Assembly (NCBI GenBank): GCA_027596945.1
Contig: JADGJH010000049.1
Location: 17,826-37,335 of the forward strand
Length of the DNA stretch: 19,510 bases
Reading direction: 5' to 3'
Origin: Physocladia obscura
Lineage: Eukaryota > Chytridiomycota > Chytridiomycetes > Chytridiales > Chytriomycetaceae
Position 1 is the stretch's first letter. Each line of letters opens with the position of its first letter. Below are positions 9,801 to 19,212 of this stretch, one piece after another. A program made the position numbers and the translations under genes. A model generated the notes under the pieces. It was not told the origin of the DNA, made no database searches, and was given only the letters and a program-made list of their open reading frames with translations.

Positions 9801-12800
9801 TATTTGACAATGCTGAGTAACGGAGCTTCAAAGATCAAGTTTTTTGGTGCAGATTCCGAAGCTGAGCGTCGTCTTAAATATCTTGAACATACGCTTGATA
9901 TGAACTTCCCTACTCCAGCTCCTGTCAAAAAAATGCCAACATTCGGTCTCTTGATTCCGCATTACGCAGAAAAAATTATTTTTTCTTTTGAAGAGCTGAC
10001 AACACTTTCCAATGGTGCGTCAATTACGCTTTTGGCATATCTCAGGTCCCTCCACAAAGACGAATGGGATAACCTCATGGAAGAATGCCGCGATCTTGTA
10101 CCGGACGACGAAACTCCGCTCAAACAGGCTTTACGTGACGATCAGTCGTTCATATCAACTATTTCTGTGAACAACGTGGACCCAAATGTTGCAGAATCCA
10201 TTCCTCAAGCAATACGTCTCCAGGTTCGGTTATGGGCATCGCGTCGCCAGCAGTCGCTTTACCGCACTGTGTCAGGAGTTTTTAAATATTATGAAGCACT
10301 TGAGCTTAAGTATCGTATTGAATATGCGGATGAGCTTGGAAATCTTGAGGAAGATGAGCGTGCACGTGTTGTGAAAAGGGCCGTGCAAGAGAAGTTTAAG
10401 CTGACAATATCAATGCAGCGGTATGCTGAGTTTACACCAGAAGAAAAAGATAACACTAAATTATTATTTGATTTGTTTCCATCGATTATAATTGTCTATC
10501 CTGGTTTGTTTGCTTGTTTTTTTTAATTTAATTTTTATTTAATCTTTTTTTTCCAGAACGCGTCCCTCAACCAGATGGGACAGAGAAAGTTTTCACAAGA
10601 GTTATTGACGGCTTTTGCGAGCTTGATTACAATAACGAATTCATTCCAAAGCTGAACATTGAGCTGCCTGGCTGGCCGATTTTGGGTGACGGAAAAGGAT
10701 GCAATCAAAGCCATGGGTAATGTTTTTTTCCCTTTTTTCTTTTTCAATTGATGACTAAAAAATTTATTCCTATTAGAATTTATTTCACACGCGGAGAATT
10801 TTTGCAGGTCCTCGACGCGAATCAAGACCATTACTTTGAAGGTGTTTCGTTTAAATGAATGAACTGCGAAAAAACTGTTTCTAATCTTTTTCGTCCGATT
10901 TTTTCTCGTAACAGAGTGCATGAAGGTCGGATCCATCTTAAAAGAGTTTAAAGTTGACGCCGGAGACGATCCTGTTGGTCTTGTTGGTCTTCGTGAAAAC
11001 ATTTTTTCAGCCGGAATTGGTGCCGTAGCAGACTTCTCAGCCACAACAGAGACAACATTGGTATCTTTGTATCAGCCAACGCTGCACAAGCTTGGAATGC
11101 GTTTGCATTATGGACACCCTGATTTTTGGAATTTGAGGTGAGTGGCATTGGAGATTTTTTTTTGAAGATTGACAAAATTAAAAAATCAAAAAGTTATGCG
11201 TTGCCACGAGGAGGTGTTTCGAAAGCGCAGAAAGGATTACACGTTAATGAAGATATTTATGTAAGTACTCAGCTTTATAAGCCTATCATTGTTTCAAAAA
11301 TTATAACTTTTTTTACCTTCGAACAGGCAGGAATGATGGTAATGATGCGAGGAGGAAAAAATCTTCACTGTGAATACACCCAAGTCGGTAAAGGAAAAGA
11401 TCTTGGATTGAATTCAGTGATGGGTTATTTCTCAAAGCTCGCTATGGGTATGTCTGAGCAAGTCCTTTCGCGGGAACAGTATCGGCTTGGAACTGCTCTT
11501 CCATTTGATCGGCTTCTAACATTCTATTTTGCCAATCCGGGTTTTATAACAAGCAACGTTTTTGCGATGCTCTCATTGCAAATGTTTACTCTATTTTTTG
11601 TTTGTATATCTTCGTTGAGTAATTCGTTGACAGCTTGTCCGATTTACGATGTTCTGGGGGATGGAACTTTCAACGCTACACAAGTTGAATTAAATCCAGC
11701 TCCTTTTGGATGTGCAATTTTCGCACCAATCTATGATTGGGAAAAGGCAATTGTGATCACCTTGTATGCTTTTTTTTCTTTGTTTCTATTTTTTTTTTTT
11801 ATTTTTATAAAAGTTTGATCGCTACAGCGTTCCTGTCGTTTTTGTCATTTTGATTCCTGTTATGATGCACACTGCTTTTGAACGTGGTATTATGTCAGTT
11901 TTGCGCTATTTGCGCCAACTTTTGTCTCTCAGTTTGCTGTTTTCTGTATTTTCAACTCAAGTTTGGGCACGTTCATTTCTGAACACTGCAACTTTCGGCC
12001 AAGCTCGGTATATTTCAACTGGTCGATCTGTGGAAATTGCACGCAAGACATTTTCTTCCCTTTACTCAAATTATAAAGAAATGTCAATGGCTATTGGTCT
12101 TGCTTTGACATGCGCTGTCTTGTATACCTCTGCCTCAACTGGCTCAAATGTTTCACTGATTTTTCTGTGGATTTCGGTTGAGTGCTGTATTATTTTTGAT
12201 TTTTTGGTTATCACTCATTTTGACTCATTACTGTGAACAAAAAAAAAAGGTTCCGCCGCTGTTTCTCTCGCCATTTTTATACAACCCCCATCAATTCCGT
12301 TTCGAAGATTTTATTCAAGACTACTATGCGGCACTTCAATGGTTCGGAACTGGTTCATATCGCAGTAGTGATCCAAAAGAAGATTCGTGGCTGGCATTCC
12401 ACAAACGTCATCGAACACAATATACTGGAACGCGAATCGATCCCAATGAAAAGGGAATAATGAAAGAAACTCGCAGACGCGCGTGGAGAAGTATAATTTG
12501 GTTGCACGAGATTGCGTTTCCAATCATTATTGCTTTGGCGGCACTGACAATATATGGTGCTGGTACTGCTGGTGGTATTCGATTTTCGCTGTATTTGGCT
12601 GCTTTATCTATGTTGCCAATAATTTCCAATGCCATAATGCTTCTTTTGGTATTCTCTATAACGTTGGTCTTGGGTCCGTTTGCAGCGTTTGCAGCCAAAA
12701 AAGATGGTATTGCGCCTATTACTATTGCATTATTGAGGATCTGGTCTGGCGTGAATCTTCTCGTAGTTTTAATTGGGTGCTGGGTTTTGTCTGATTTTAC

Positions 12801-13722
12801 TTTTAAGAAATCTATTCTTGGGTTTCTTTGCTTTTGTATGGTTCAGCGCCTATACGTGCGATTTATCACGCTTTGTCTTCCCAGAGAAGTAGAGACCAAT
12901 TCTTCGAATCTCGCTTGGTGGGATGGCCGTTGGAATCGCGTTAAAGGTTTCCGTGTGTTTGTGGGTCCTATTCGTGAATACTTTTGCAAGATTATCGAAA
13001 TGACGGCATTTGCTATGGATGTGTTCCAAGCACATATCATTTTGCTTGTAATGTTTCCGTTGACTTGGATCAGATATGTTGATGATTTCCATAGTATTAT
13101 GGTTCTGTGGATTCCGGTTTCCAAAACTGAAAAGAGTATCAGCGATGAAACACGGATTAAGCGCCGCAACAGAAAGGCCGCTGCATTGAGTGCAATAAGC
13201 ACTTTCATCATAGTGCTTGTGATTCTTTTGATTCCAGCTTGGTGGGTACCAACAGTGTTGCGCACAATCCAAACGCATGTTAAGCACAATATGTGGAGGT
13301 GGGCACTCGGTGAGACGTCATGTAATGCTAAGTTATCATGTCCAGAAAATCAACAATGCGTGTATGCAACTTTTCCACAAGTTTGGGGCGACGATTATGG
13401 CGTATGCTACCCGATTCCATCAGCGATTATTTATCAAACGTGTGGAGGAAATATCGCAGATCCTGCGCTTTGCGATCGGGCATTGGAATGTTTTTATCCC
13501 ACAAATGGTACTTTTGATGAAACAGGATATTGTTATCCACGCACAAATGATGGTGTATTGGGTGATGTATGTATCACGTCCAACAGTACAGATTACTTTA
13601 ACAATGTGGGTACCTTTGATCAGTGTCAAGATGATCTTTATTGCAAAGCTACCCCTAATTTTCCGTTCGTTGGTTATGGTTACTTGGGAACTTGTGAAAA
13701 AAATGAAACAGTATTGAATTAA
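6878..13722 (+). CDS. FKS1: 1,3-beta-glucan synthase catalytic subunit (GT48, FKS family)
   Basis: Twelve exons: 6878-7512, 7610-8009, 8070-8329, 8393-8603, 8679-10503, 10557-10716, 10777-10841, 10915-11137, 11194-11260, 11327-11763, 11828-12176, 12250-13722. All join in frame (6105 nt, 2034 residues) and each join restores FKS-like sequence, e.g. AIFG-FQEDVV, IIG-YDDLNELFW, CNQSHG-IYFTRGEF, DIY-AGMMVMMRGG. The enzyme makes beta-1,3-glucan from UDP-glucose at the plasma membrane. Residues 1-190 are a Ser/Gln/Pro-rich, acidic, probably disordered cytosolic tail. The FKS1 N-terminal domain follows (NDYIYGKNSNYRRW), then membrane helices in exon 5. The GT48 domain begins about 921 (PTFGLLIPHYAEKI) and includes ILGDGKG, RLHYGHPDFW, RGGVSKAQKGLHVNEDIY, EQVLSREQYRLGTALPFDR and ARYISTGR. 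NPHQFRFEDF and more helices close the enzyme. The family is usually nearer 1800-1900 residues; the excess is partly an odd Cys-rich tail (1902-2026). The symbol is by family resemblance. A few donors (GTTTGT, GTTGAG, GTGTTT) are non-consensus beyond GT. Confidence 0.93.
13321..13719 (+). repeat. Three tandem four-Cys modules in the glucan synthase C-terminus
   Basis: After the last predicted membrane helix (residues about 1852-1879, AISTFIIVLVILLIPAWW) the protein continues with 12 cysteines in three units of the form C-x(5-17)-C-x5-C-x(13-16)-C. The middle spacing is always five residues (PENQQ, DRALE, QDDLY), and the last Cys of each unit is preceded by YGV, TGY or LGT. Three NxS/T sequons (NGT, NST, NET) fit an extracytoplasmic, disulfide-bonded and glycosylated tail. 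I do not know this module from fungal FKS proteins. Confidence 0.75.
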
Positions 13723-13883
13723 TTTTCTTCTGCTCTTTTTTTTCTTTATCTTTTTATTTTTTAATTTTTTTTTTTTTGAGTGTCTTTATTTTTCAGTTTT
13801 TCAGCCTTTCTATGTTAAATAAAATGTAAGTGCAAAATTTATGGAACAAGTTTGTATATAAAATTCAGTCAAATATTTTCACC
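13723..13883. other. Convergent intergenic stretch with overlapping 3' signals
   Basis: 161 bp between the plus-strand glucan synthase stop and the minus-strand CBM19-DPBB stop, filled with poly-T runs. A plus-strand AATAAA lies at 13818-13823. On the minus strand, AATAAA (TTTATT on plus) lies at about 13785-13790 and 13752-13757. The minus-strand signals are nearer the glucan synthase than its own signal, so the two transcripts probably overlap at their 3' ends. Confidence 0.55.
13818..13823 (+). terminator. Polyadenylation signal of the glucan synthase
   Basis: AATAAA 96 nt after the stop codon at 13722, only 61 nt from the stop of the convergent gene. Confidence 0.5.
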
Positions 13884-14948
13884 TCAACATACACCTTGAC
13901 AATTAACACCATTAATTATGCCAGGATCATTGATTGCCAGCTTAAATGGGTTGACAGAAGAGAAATCCGAAACATTAACATTTCTTCCAATCAGTGCCGC
14001 AAACGCTTGTGTTGAAAGTTCGTGATATAACGAGCCTCCAGTAGACTGCCAAGCGTAAGAAACCTCAACAGTAATACCCTGATATGTGAAATTCGCGGTC
14101 TTACCGCATGGTAGACCAGTGTTGACCAATTGTGCACCAGCATAAAATCCATCATTGTATGTTTCGGCGATTGTGTTACAGTTGCAATCATAAGTTCGAG
14201 CAGTGAACCAATTCCAGCTTACTTCAAATGAAACATTGCCTGTTTGAGGAGTAGAGATTGTGAGTTAAGTCGATGCTGGTTCTGAAGAAGTAGGGGTAAA
14301 CATATTGGTGGTTGTTAATTCTGTTTTGGAGGTGGCTGTCGAAGTTGAGATAAAAGTGGTTAAAGGTATTGTTAGTTTGGTTGTCGATGTAGTTATTGAT
14401 GCGGTTGTATAAGCTGAGGTGGAGAAATATACTTCACTAGTGATAGCATCTGTAGATGCAATTATTGAGGAAGCTGTTGGTGTTATCGATGCAGTAGTTG
14501 CAATTATCGTGAAAGGATCGGTTGGAGAATCAACTGTACTGTTAAGCGTATAAGTTATTGAGCTAAAGTTGATGAAGGTTGAGGTTGGCGTTGAAATCGT
14601 CGTTGAGGTAATAGTTGTCATGTCGATTGCTCCAGGTTTTGTTTGCTCCCAACAGGAAGCACTGCTTTGATTCGAGAGTATAGTTGTTTCAGTAGTTTCC
14701 GTTTCTTCCACGCACCCAACAGCTGGCTCTATTGAACAGAATGTTCCATTTCCATAGGAATGAATCAAAAGATAGCCAAGCGCTGTTGTGGAGATATAAG
14801 TGCACTCTAGCAATTGACTTTTGTCCGAGGAGCAAGCCCATTGTCCATTCACGGAACACGAAGATGTTATCAACTGCGGGACGGTCGGCGGCGTGCTGAT
14901 GGTCGGTACTATAGCTGCGAATATGATAAAAAGAACGTGCGTGAGCAT
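13884..14948 (-). pseudogene. CBM19-like / Ser-Thr-rich / DPBB (expansin-like) protein, frame broken by TAA
   Basis: The ATG at 14948 opens a secreted protein: signal peptide (MLTHVLFIIFAAIVPTIS), CBM19-like module (residues 31-79, WACSSDKSQLLECTYIS) resembling those of the two neighbouring chitinases, then a long Ser/Thr linker ending at TAA 14267-14265 (227 residues). The same frame stays open for 126 more codons to 13884 and encodes a double-psi beta-barrel-like domain: LPCGKTANFTYQGITVEV, then HELSTQAFAAL, as in RlpA/expansin-like fungal proteins, though the Asp usual after the Val strand is absent (SYAWQSTG). An intron GTGAAG at 14437 to ACAG at 14240 (198 nt, phase 1, CTTAAC before the acceptor) would remove the stop and keep the frame, but it is long for this locus with a weak donor. 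The fourth CBM19 cysteine is Tyr65, which also hints at decay. If functional, it would bind chitin and loosen or cap wall polymers. Pseudogene versus spliced gene is unresolved. Confidence 0.55.
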
Positions 14949-15155
14949 TTATGGAATTTTAAGATCTCTGCGAAAGTCAACCCAGTGCATCGTTTTAGAT
15001 AAAACCAGGGCAAATTCGACAAGGGTTGTCAAAATATTTTTGTATTTATCTGCAATAATTAAAATTGGTTTGAAAAAATGAAGTCCGAACAGTTCAATGT
15101 CAACTCGGAGACTTTTGGCGAAAAAAAAGTCTGGACAAAAAAATAATAAAATCTC
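14949..15155. promoter_or_regulatory. Divergent promoter between CBM19-DPBB and CBM19-GH18 genes
   Basis: 207 bp separates two head-to-head ATGs of secreted CBM19-like genes, so both promoters must lie here or overlap the genes. The CACGTG element seen before the other two chitinase genes is absent. A plus-strand upstream ORF occupies 15078-15146. No TATA box stands out. Confidence 0.5.
15078..15146 (+). promoter_or_regulatory. 22-codon upstream ORF before the second CBM19-GH18 chitinase
   Basis: ATG at 15078 opens a frame (MKSEQFNVNSETFGEKKVWT then KK) that stops at 15146, nine bases before the chitinase ATG at 15156 and in the same frame. If included in the mRNA it would limit initiation at the main ATG. 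Its presence in the transcript is unproven. Confidence 0.3.
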
Positions 15156-16717
15156 ATGAAAAGAGGGATTTCAGCCACCATTATCGGAGCACTGATCATC
15201 GCTGCATCACCAATAGATCCAAACCAAAATACAAATACAAATCCACAGGCAAACAGCTATTCTCGTATTAGTGTTGGTTCGTGTACAGATCTCGGCGCAT
15301 TCGCTTGCTCTGCGAACCAAACGCTGATCCTCCAGTGCGACTATGTTTCAGTATCAGTACTCGGTTTGTTTCCGATCCGGACGTGTGCGCAAGGATCACT
15401 TTGTTCACTGTCCGATTTCGTTGGCTGTGTTCCCGTTCCGTTGTCATCAACATTTTCGTCCAGCTCAGCGTCTGCTGTTTCTCCTTCCCTATCCGCAACT
15501 CAAACGATGCAAAGCCTCTCAGCACAAACGGATTCTACAACAGTGAAAACTACTTGGATTCTACCAACAGTGACCACCGAAGCCACCACTTTTAATAGTG
15601 CAAATTTTTCACCTTCGCAAGCCCCACAAACTAACAGTGCCACTTCGCCACAAACTACCACAAGTGCATTAACGGCGACTGCAACTAAAATTATCACAGC
15701 TTCTGCTACTCAAACAACTACGAGTCGACCTGAATTAAATGAAAAAAACTTGATTGGGTATTGGGGCCAAGACACTGTTTACTTTGACTCAGGCAAAGTT
15801 CAAGGCAGTTTATTATCGTATTGCCAGTCAAATAACTGGGACTATATTAATCTTTCATTTATGTCTGAATTTTCTGGTGGCTCAAATAACTATCAACTCA
15901 ATTTCGCCAACTTTGGTGACTATGACACAACGGCAATCACATCCACATCATCTGAAGCGGTAAATAACAAACTGATCCAATAAAAATCATTACATTGTTC
16001 TAGCTTTCCCTTTTTGTAAAATTTTTTATTTTTAATCAGATGTTGTCGATTGGAAGTGACATCATGGCTTGTCAAAAACTCGGCGTAAAAATTTTTCTGT
16101 CCCTAGGTGGCGCAACCGGTGGATACAGTGTACTTGCAGGAACAGGTTCTTCGTTCGCCACACTTCTGTACAACAGTTTTTTCTCTGGCTCTTCCACCCT
16201 CCCACGCCCATTCGGACAAGCAGTGCTCGACGGAATCGATTGGGACATTGAAGCAAACATTGGCAGTCAATCTGATGTCATCACTACCAACCAAAAACTG
16301 AAAGTCTTGGAACCAGGCATCATGATCAGTGCTGTTCCGCAGTGTCCGTTTCCCGATGCATATGTTGGCGAAGCCGTTGGAAACGCGGACGCAGAGTTTG
16401 ATTTTATCTCAGTGCAGTTTTACAACAACTTCTGTGCTCTAAGCTCAGGCTCTTCTAGTTTTAACTTTAATGCCTGGGCTGCTGGAATCAGTTTTCCGAT
16501 CGCGATTGCTCTTCCTGGATCACCACGGTCAGCGTCAAATGGACTTGCAACAATTACGCAGATTACGCAAGCGGTTGACGATATTATGCTAGGCGAGAAT
16601 TCAAAAAAATTCTTCGGATTAACTTTTTGGGATATATCATCAGTTAGTGCATATAAAGCAAGTGGAGATAATAGCTTTTTCGTAGACGAAGCTCGATCGC
16701 TGATCAATGGACTTTAA
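15156..16717 (+). CDS. Secreted chitinase: CBM19-like and GH18 domains
   Basis: Exons 15156-15959 and 16040-16717 (phase 0 intron of 80 nt, GTAAAT...ATCAG) encode 493 residues. The signal peptide is MKRGISATIIGALIIAAS. A CBM19-like module follows with cysteines 43, 51, 61, 77, 83 and 91, then a Ser/Thr/Gln-rich linker (about 95-195) and a class III-type GH18 domain from 197 (KNLIGYWGQDTVYF). It has SLGGATGG and the intact catalytic motif DGIDWDIE at 332-339 (acid Glu339), and ends DEARSLINGL. It is a clear paralogue of 3871-5437 with the same intron position, but lacks the CBM5/12 module and has a different linker. Expected role: extracellular or wall-bound chitin hydrolysis. The first 22 nt of the intron match the paralogue's intron exactly; intron retention would terminate after seven codons (VNNKLIQ), before the catalytic site. 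Confidence 0.92.
15918..15981 (+). repeat. Exon-intron border tract shared with 4669-4732
   Basis: Second copy of the 64-nt tract, covering the end of exon 1 and the start of the intron of the CBM19-GH18 paralogue. Directly upstream, the same peptide (NNYQLNFANFG) is encoded with different codons in the two genes. Confidence 0.9.
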
Positions 16718-17574
16718 TTTGAGACAATTTTTTTTTCTTCATTTTCATTCTTATCTTTTTTGCATGTGTGATAGACCTGCTATGCTTTTTAAAAAATATT
16801 TGCGTATTCCCAATTTAAACGTATTAATCAAGATTGCTTTTCAAATACTATTTTACAGCATGATGCTCAACAAGATACTTCAGTGAAATGAATAATTTTC
16901 TACAATTTTTTTTTGCGAAGACACTTTTTTATCCTTTTTATCCTTTCTCTTCCATCTAGCGATTATTATAATACGAATTTCGTTGAGGAGTTGCATACAA
17001 GAAAATACTGTGATATTCTGTTATTTCATGAGGGAATAATCAGTAACGTATTTATCAAATCTTCAAAACTTGTGAATGTCCCAACTACTAACACTGTTCT
17101 GTTGAAAAAAGCAACAGAATCTAGCCAAAGAAATTGAAGAGATTTTCAATGATTTTTTCAGTTTACAAATTTCATCAACTGTTTGTTTGCTACTGAGAAA
17201 TAAAGAATTACGCGGAATGAGTGCAAGAAAAAATTTAAAATGATATTTAGATACTCCCCTGGCGCTTGGTCCCACTAGCATGTATTTGGCTGAAATTTCG
17301 ACGCAACTTGACTGAGCTGTCCCTTTTGATTTTGTTTATTTATTTATTTACTAATTTTTTTTGGGAGCAACTATTTTAGGAGTAACTTTCATTTATATAT
17401 TTTATTTGTTTTCCAACATCATTTCCTGTCAACAGAACACACCAAACTTTCGCAGTCACAAATGGCAAAGTAAAAAATATTATTAAACAGAAAAAAAAAG
17501 ATTTGTGGAGAAAGGGTGAGCAAAGAGCAACATTTTGAGAAAAATGGTATTTGGAAAGATGAATAAAAATGCGA
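16718..17574. other. Convergent intergenic stretch
   Basis: AT-rich DNA between two convergent genes, with a (TTTA)n tract near 17336-17350. TTTATT at 17401-17406 is a minus-strand AATAAA 169 nt past the PWWP gene stop and probably its polyadenylation signal. A 72-codon minus-strand frame with a true ATG (17281-17063, starting MLVGPSARGVSKY) has no recognisable domain and is within what chance gives in such DNA. I see no other gene. Confidence 0.5.
17401..17406 (-). terminator. Polyadenylation signal of the PWWP gene
   Basis: TTTATT on the plus strand, i.e. AATAAA on the minus strand, 169 nt beyond the PWWP stop at 17575. Confidence 0.4.
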
Positions 17575-19212
17575 TCACGAATCCACAATACTCTTCCAGT
17601 TTTCAACAAGATTTTTACTACGTTCGACAATCTTAAATTTGTCGTCAGGGAGAATCATTTCTGAAATTCTTCGCATTACTTTTCCAATTTTCGTGGTCTG
17701 TTAAGTATATTGATTAATATCAAAGACAGGCAAAATGAACTGTTTGAAGTGTAATATATTTATTGTCGCTCCTTTCTCGCATTTCTTCAAGTTTTTGTTT
17801 TCATTTATTATTTTTTTCCCCCAGCTTTCTAAGGAAAATGTCACATCGCTATTCGGTTATGCAAATTTATGCTCTTTGCCTTAAGTATAATCGCTTCGCT
17901 CGCTGTATCTTCATACCAATAAAAGATTGACGTCCACTTGGAACTGTTCGACTTCGGCAAGGTATTTTTCAGCTTTGCTGAAATGCTCAGGCAGCGAGTG
18001 TTCATTTTGCAAAAAGTTTTGCAGTTTGCTGCGTAGTCTTTTCAGTATTTCTTCTGGAGTTTCTGGAAAAAAGGTCAATAAAAATAATTTAGCATAAAAT
18101 GAGAGAGATATTTACTGGGCTCTTCCTTCCTTTCTTTCACAGGTTCAGGTAAAGTCGCCAAGGTATCGGCAGGGGCAGCTGCAGCGGTGGCATTATCAGC
18201 CTTCTTTTTCGGTGTTTTCCCCTTTTTCACGTCAGAATTTGCGATACTGGACCTTTTCTTCTTTGGCTTCAATTTATCGACGTCAGGATCAGCGTCCTCA
18301 TCACTAGTTTCAACATCAGCGTCGGAATCCGCGATCTTTCGTTTCTTGGAGGACGATGACGGGACATACACTTTCTTTGAAAGGTTGGGTAAAGAATTCA
18401 AAAGGGAAGGATCGTTGCCCTCTCGGACGGCAAGCTGGAACGCGGCTGACTTAAGGCCCTTGTCGCTAAACTCTTTTTTGAATTCCTCAAACGGTCTGAG
18501 AGTGTCATGCGTTTGCCAACCACTGATTGCAGAAATCGAAAAAACGAAAGAAATTGATGTGGATTAGTCGGTGTGACACAGATAGCAATAACAAAGAGTG
18601 GGGAATTTGAAAAAAAGCATACTAGTCACGCGTGCCGCAAAAATATATTGGCTCATGCGGAATGGAAGTGTGGCGTGGCTTGATTTGTTTGATGTTTTCG
18701 GGCAGATTGTCTTCGTCCTCGATTCTTCCCGGCCACCACGGATAACCCTTCACCTTTGCCCAGATAATCATGCCAGGTGCGTAGTCGACTTTAGGTAGAG
18801 GAATTTTAACGGATAGCGTATTTGCCGAAGTGGAGGGCCGCCCCAGTTTCTTTGTGGGAGTCTTTTGGTGAGCTTTCTCGTCCTTTTTCTTTTTAGCTGC
18901 GGCTTCTCCGCGCAGCCGCTCTTCTTCAGCTTCATCGTCGTCATCACCGGTATTGTTTGACTTGGAGTTTTTAAAGTCTTCTGCGGGCGGTGTTGGCTCT
19001 GCATCTCCATCAAACATTGCATCCAGAGGTGTTGGCTTTGCGGGCGATACTGGCGGATCCGTCACTTCTGCCAGTTCTGGTTGAGCTGCTGTTTCTGCAC
19101 CTGATACAAGGTCGTTGACTTGGTTTTCAACTTTCGGTTCGGTTTGTTTTGTTGGTGACGAAGGCACATCGGCTGTTTTTGCTCCATCATCTGTTAACGG
19201 TGAATCTGGCAT
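17575..19212 (-). CDS. PWWP-domain chromatin protein with C-terminal TFIIS-N/LEDGF-IBD-like domain
   Basis: Four exons on the minus strand: 19212-18623, 18522-18116, 18062-17917 and 17697-17575, giving 421 residues. The introns are 100, 53 and 219 nt, all GT-AG. The ATG at 19212 (MPDSPLTDDG) is the first in frame. Residues 1-145 are acidic and disordered, then Lys-rich with KKLGRPS, a weak AT-hook-like core. The PWWP domain covers about 146-235 (GMIIWAKVKGYPWWPGRI, CGTRDYGWQTHDTLRPFEEF); the first splice restores TRD-YGW, typical of the family, which reads methylated histone H3 (often H3K36) and DNA. A Ser/Asp- and Lys-rich linker with nuclear-localisation-like KKRK and KPKKKR follows. Residues about 333-421 form a helical domain (TPEEILKRLRSKLQNFL ... 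NLLLTTKIGKVMRRI ... IVERSKNLVENWKSIVDS) like TFIIS N-domains and the LEDGF integrase-binding domain, used for protein docking. A rival acceptor at 17830 would give a short KAGGKK tail, but the chosen splice matches family length across LLxTTKIGK. Likely nuclear, transcription-linked. Confidence 0.85.

Noticed and set aside
9551..9928. 125-codon minus-strand frame within the glucan synthase
   Set aside because: Antisense to a well-supported FKS exon; no independent signal.
14437..14442. Calling the CBM19-DPBB gene definitely spliced at GTGAAG
   Set aside because: The donor is weak and the intron much longer than most here; kept as one option, not as the model.
17063..17281. 72-codon minus-strand ATG frame
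   Set aside because: No recognisable domain, no clear codon bias, and a length compatible with chance.
17808..17911. Alternative ends of the PWWP gene (read-through stop at 17911, or acceptor at 17830 giving a KAGGKK tail)
   Set aside because: Splicing to 17697 yields an intact TFIIS-N/IBD-like domain of family length, which the alternatives cut off.
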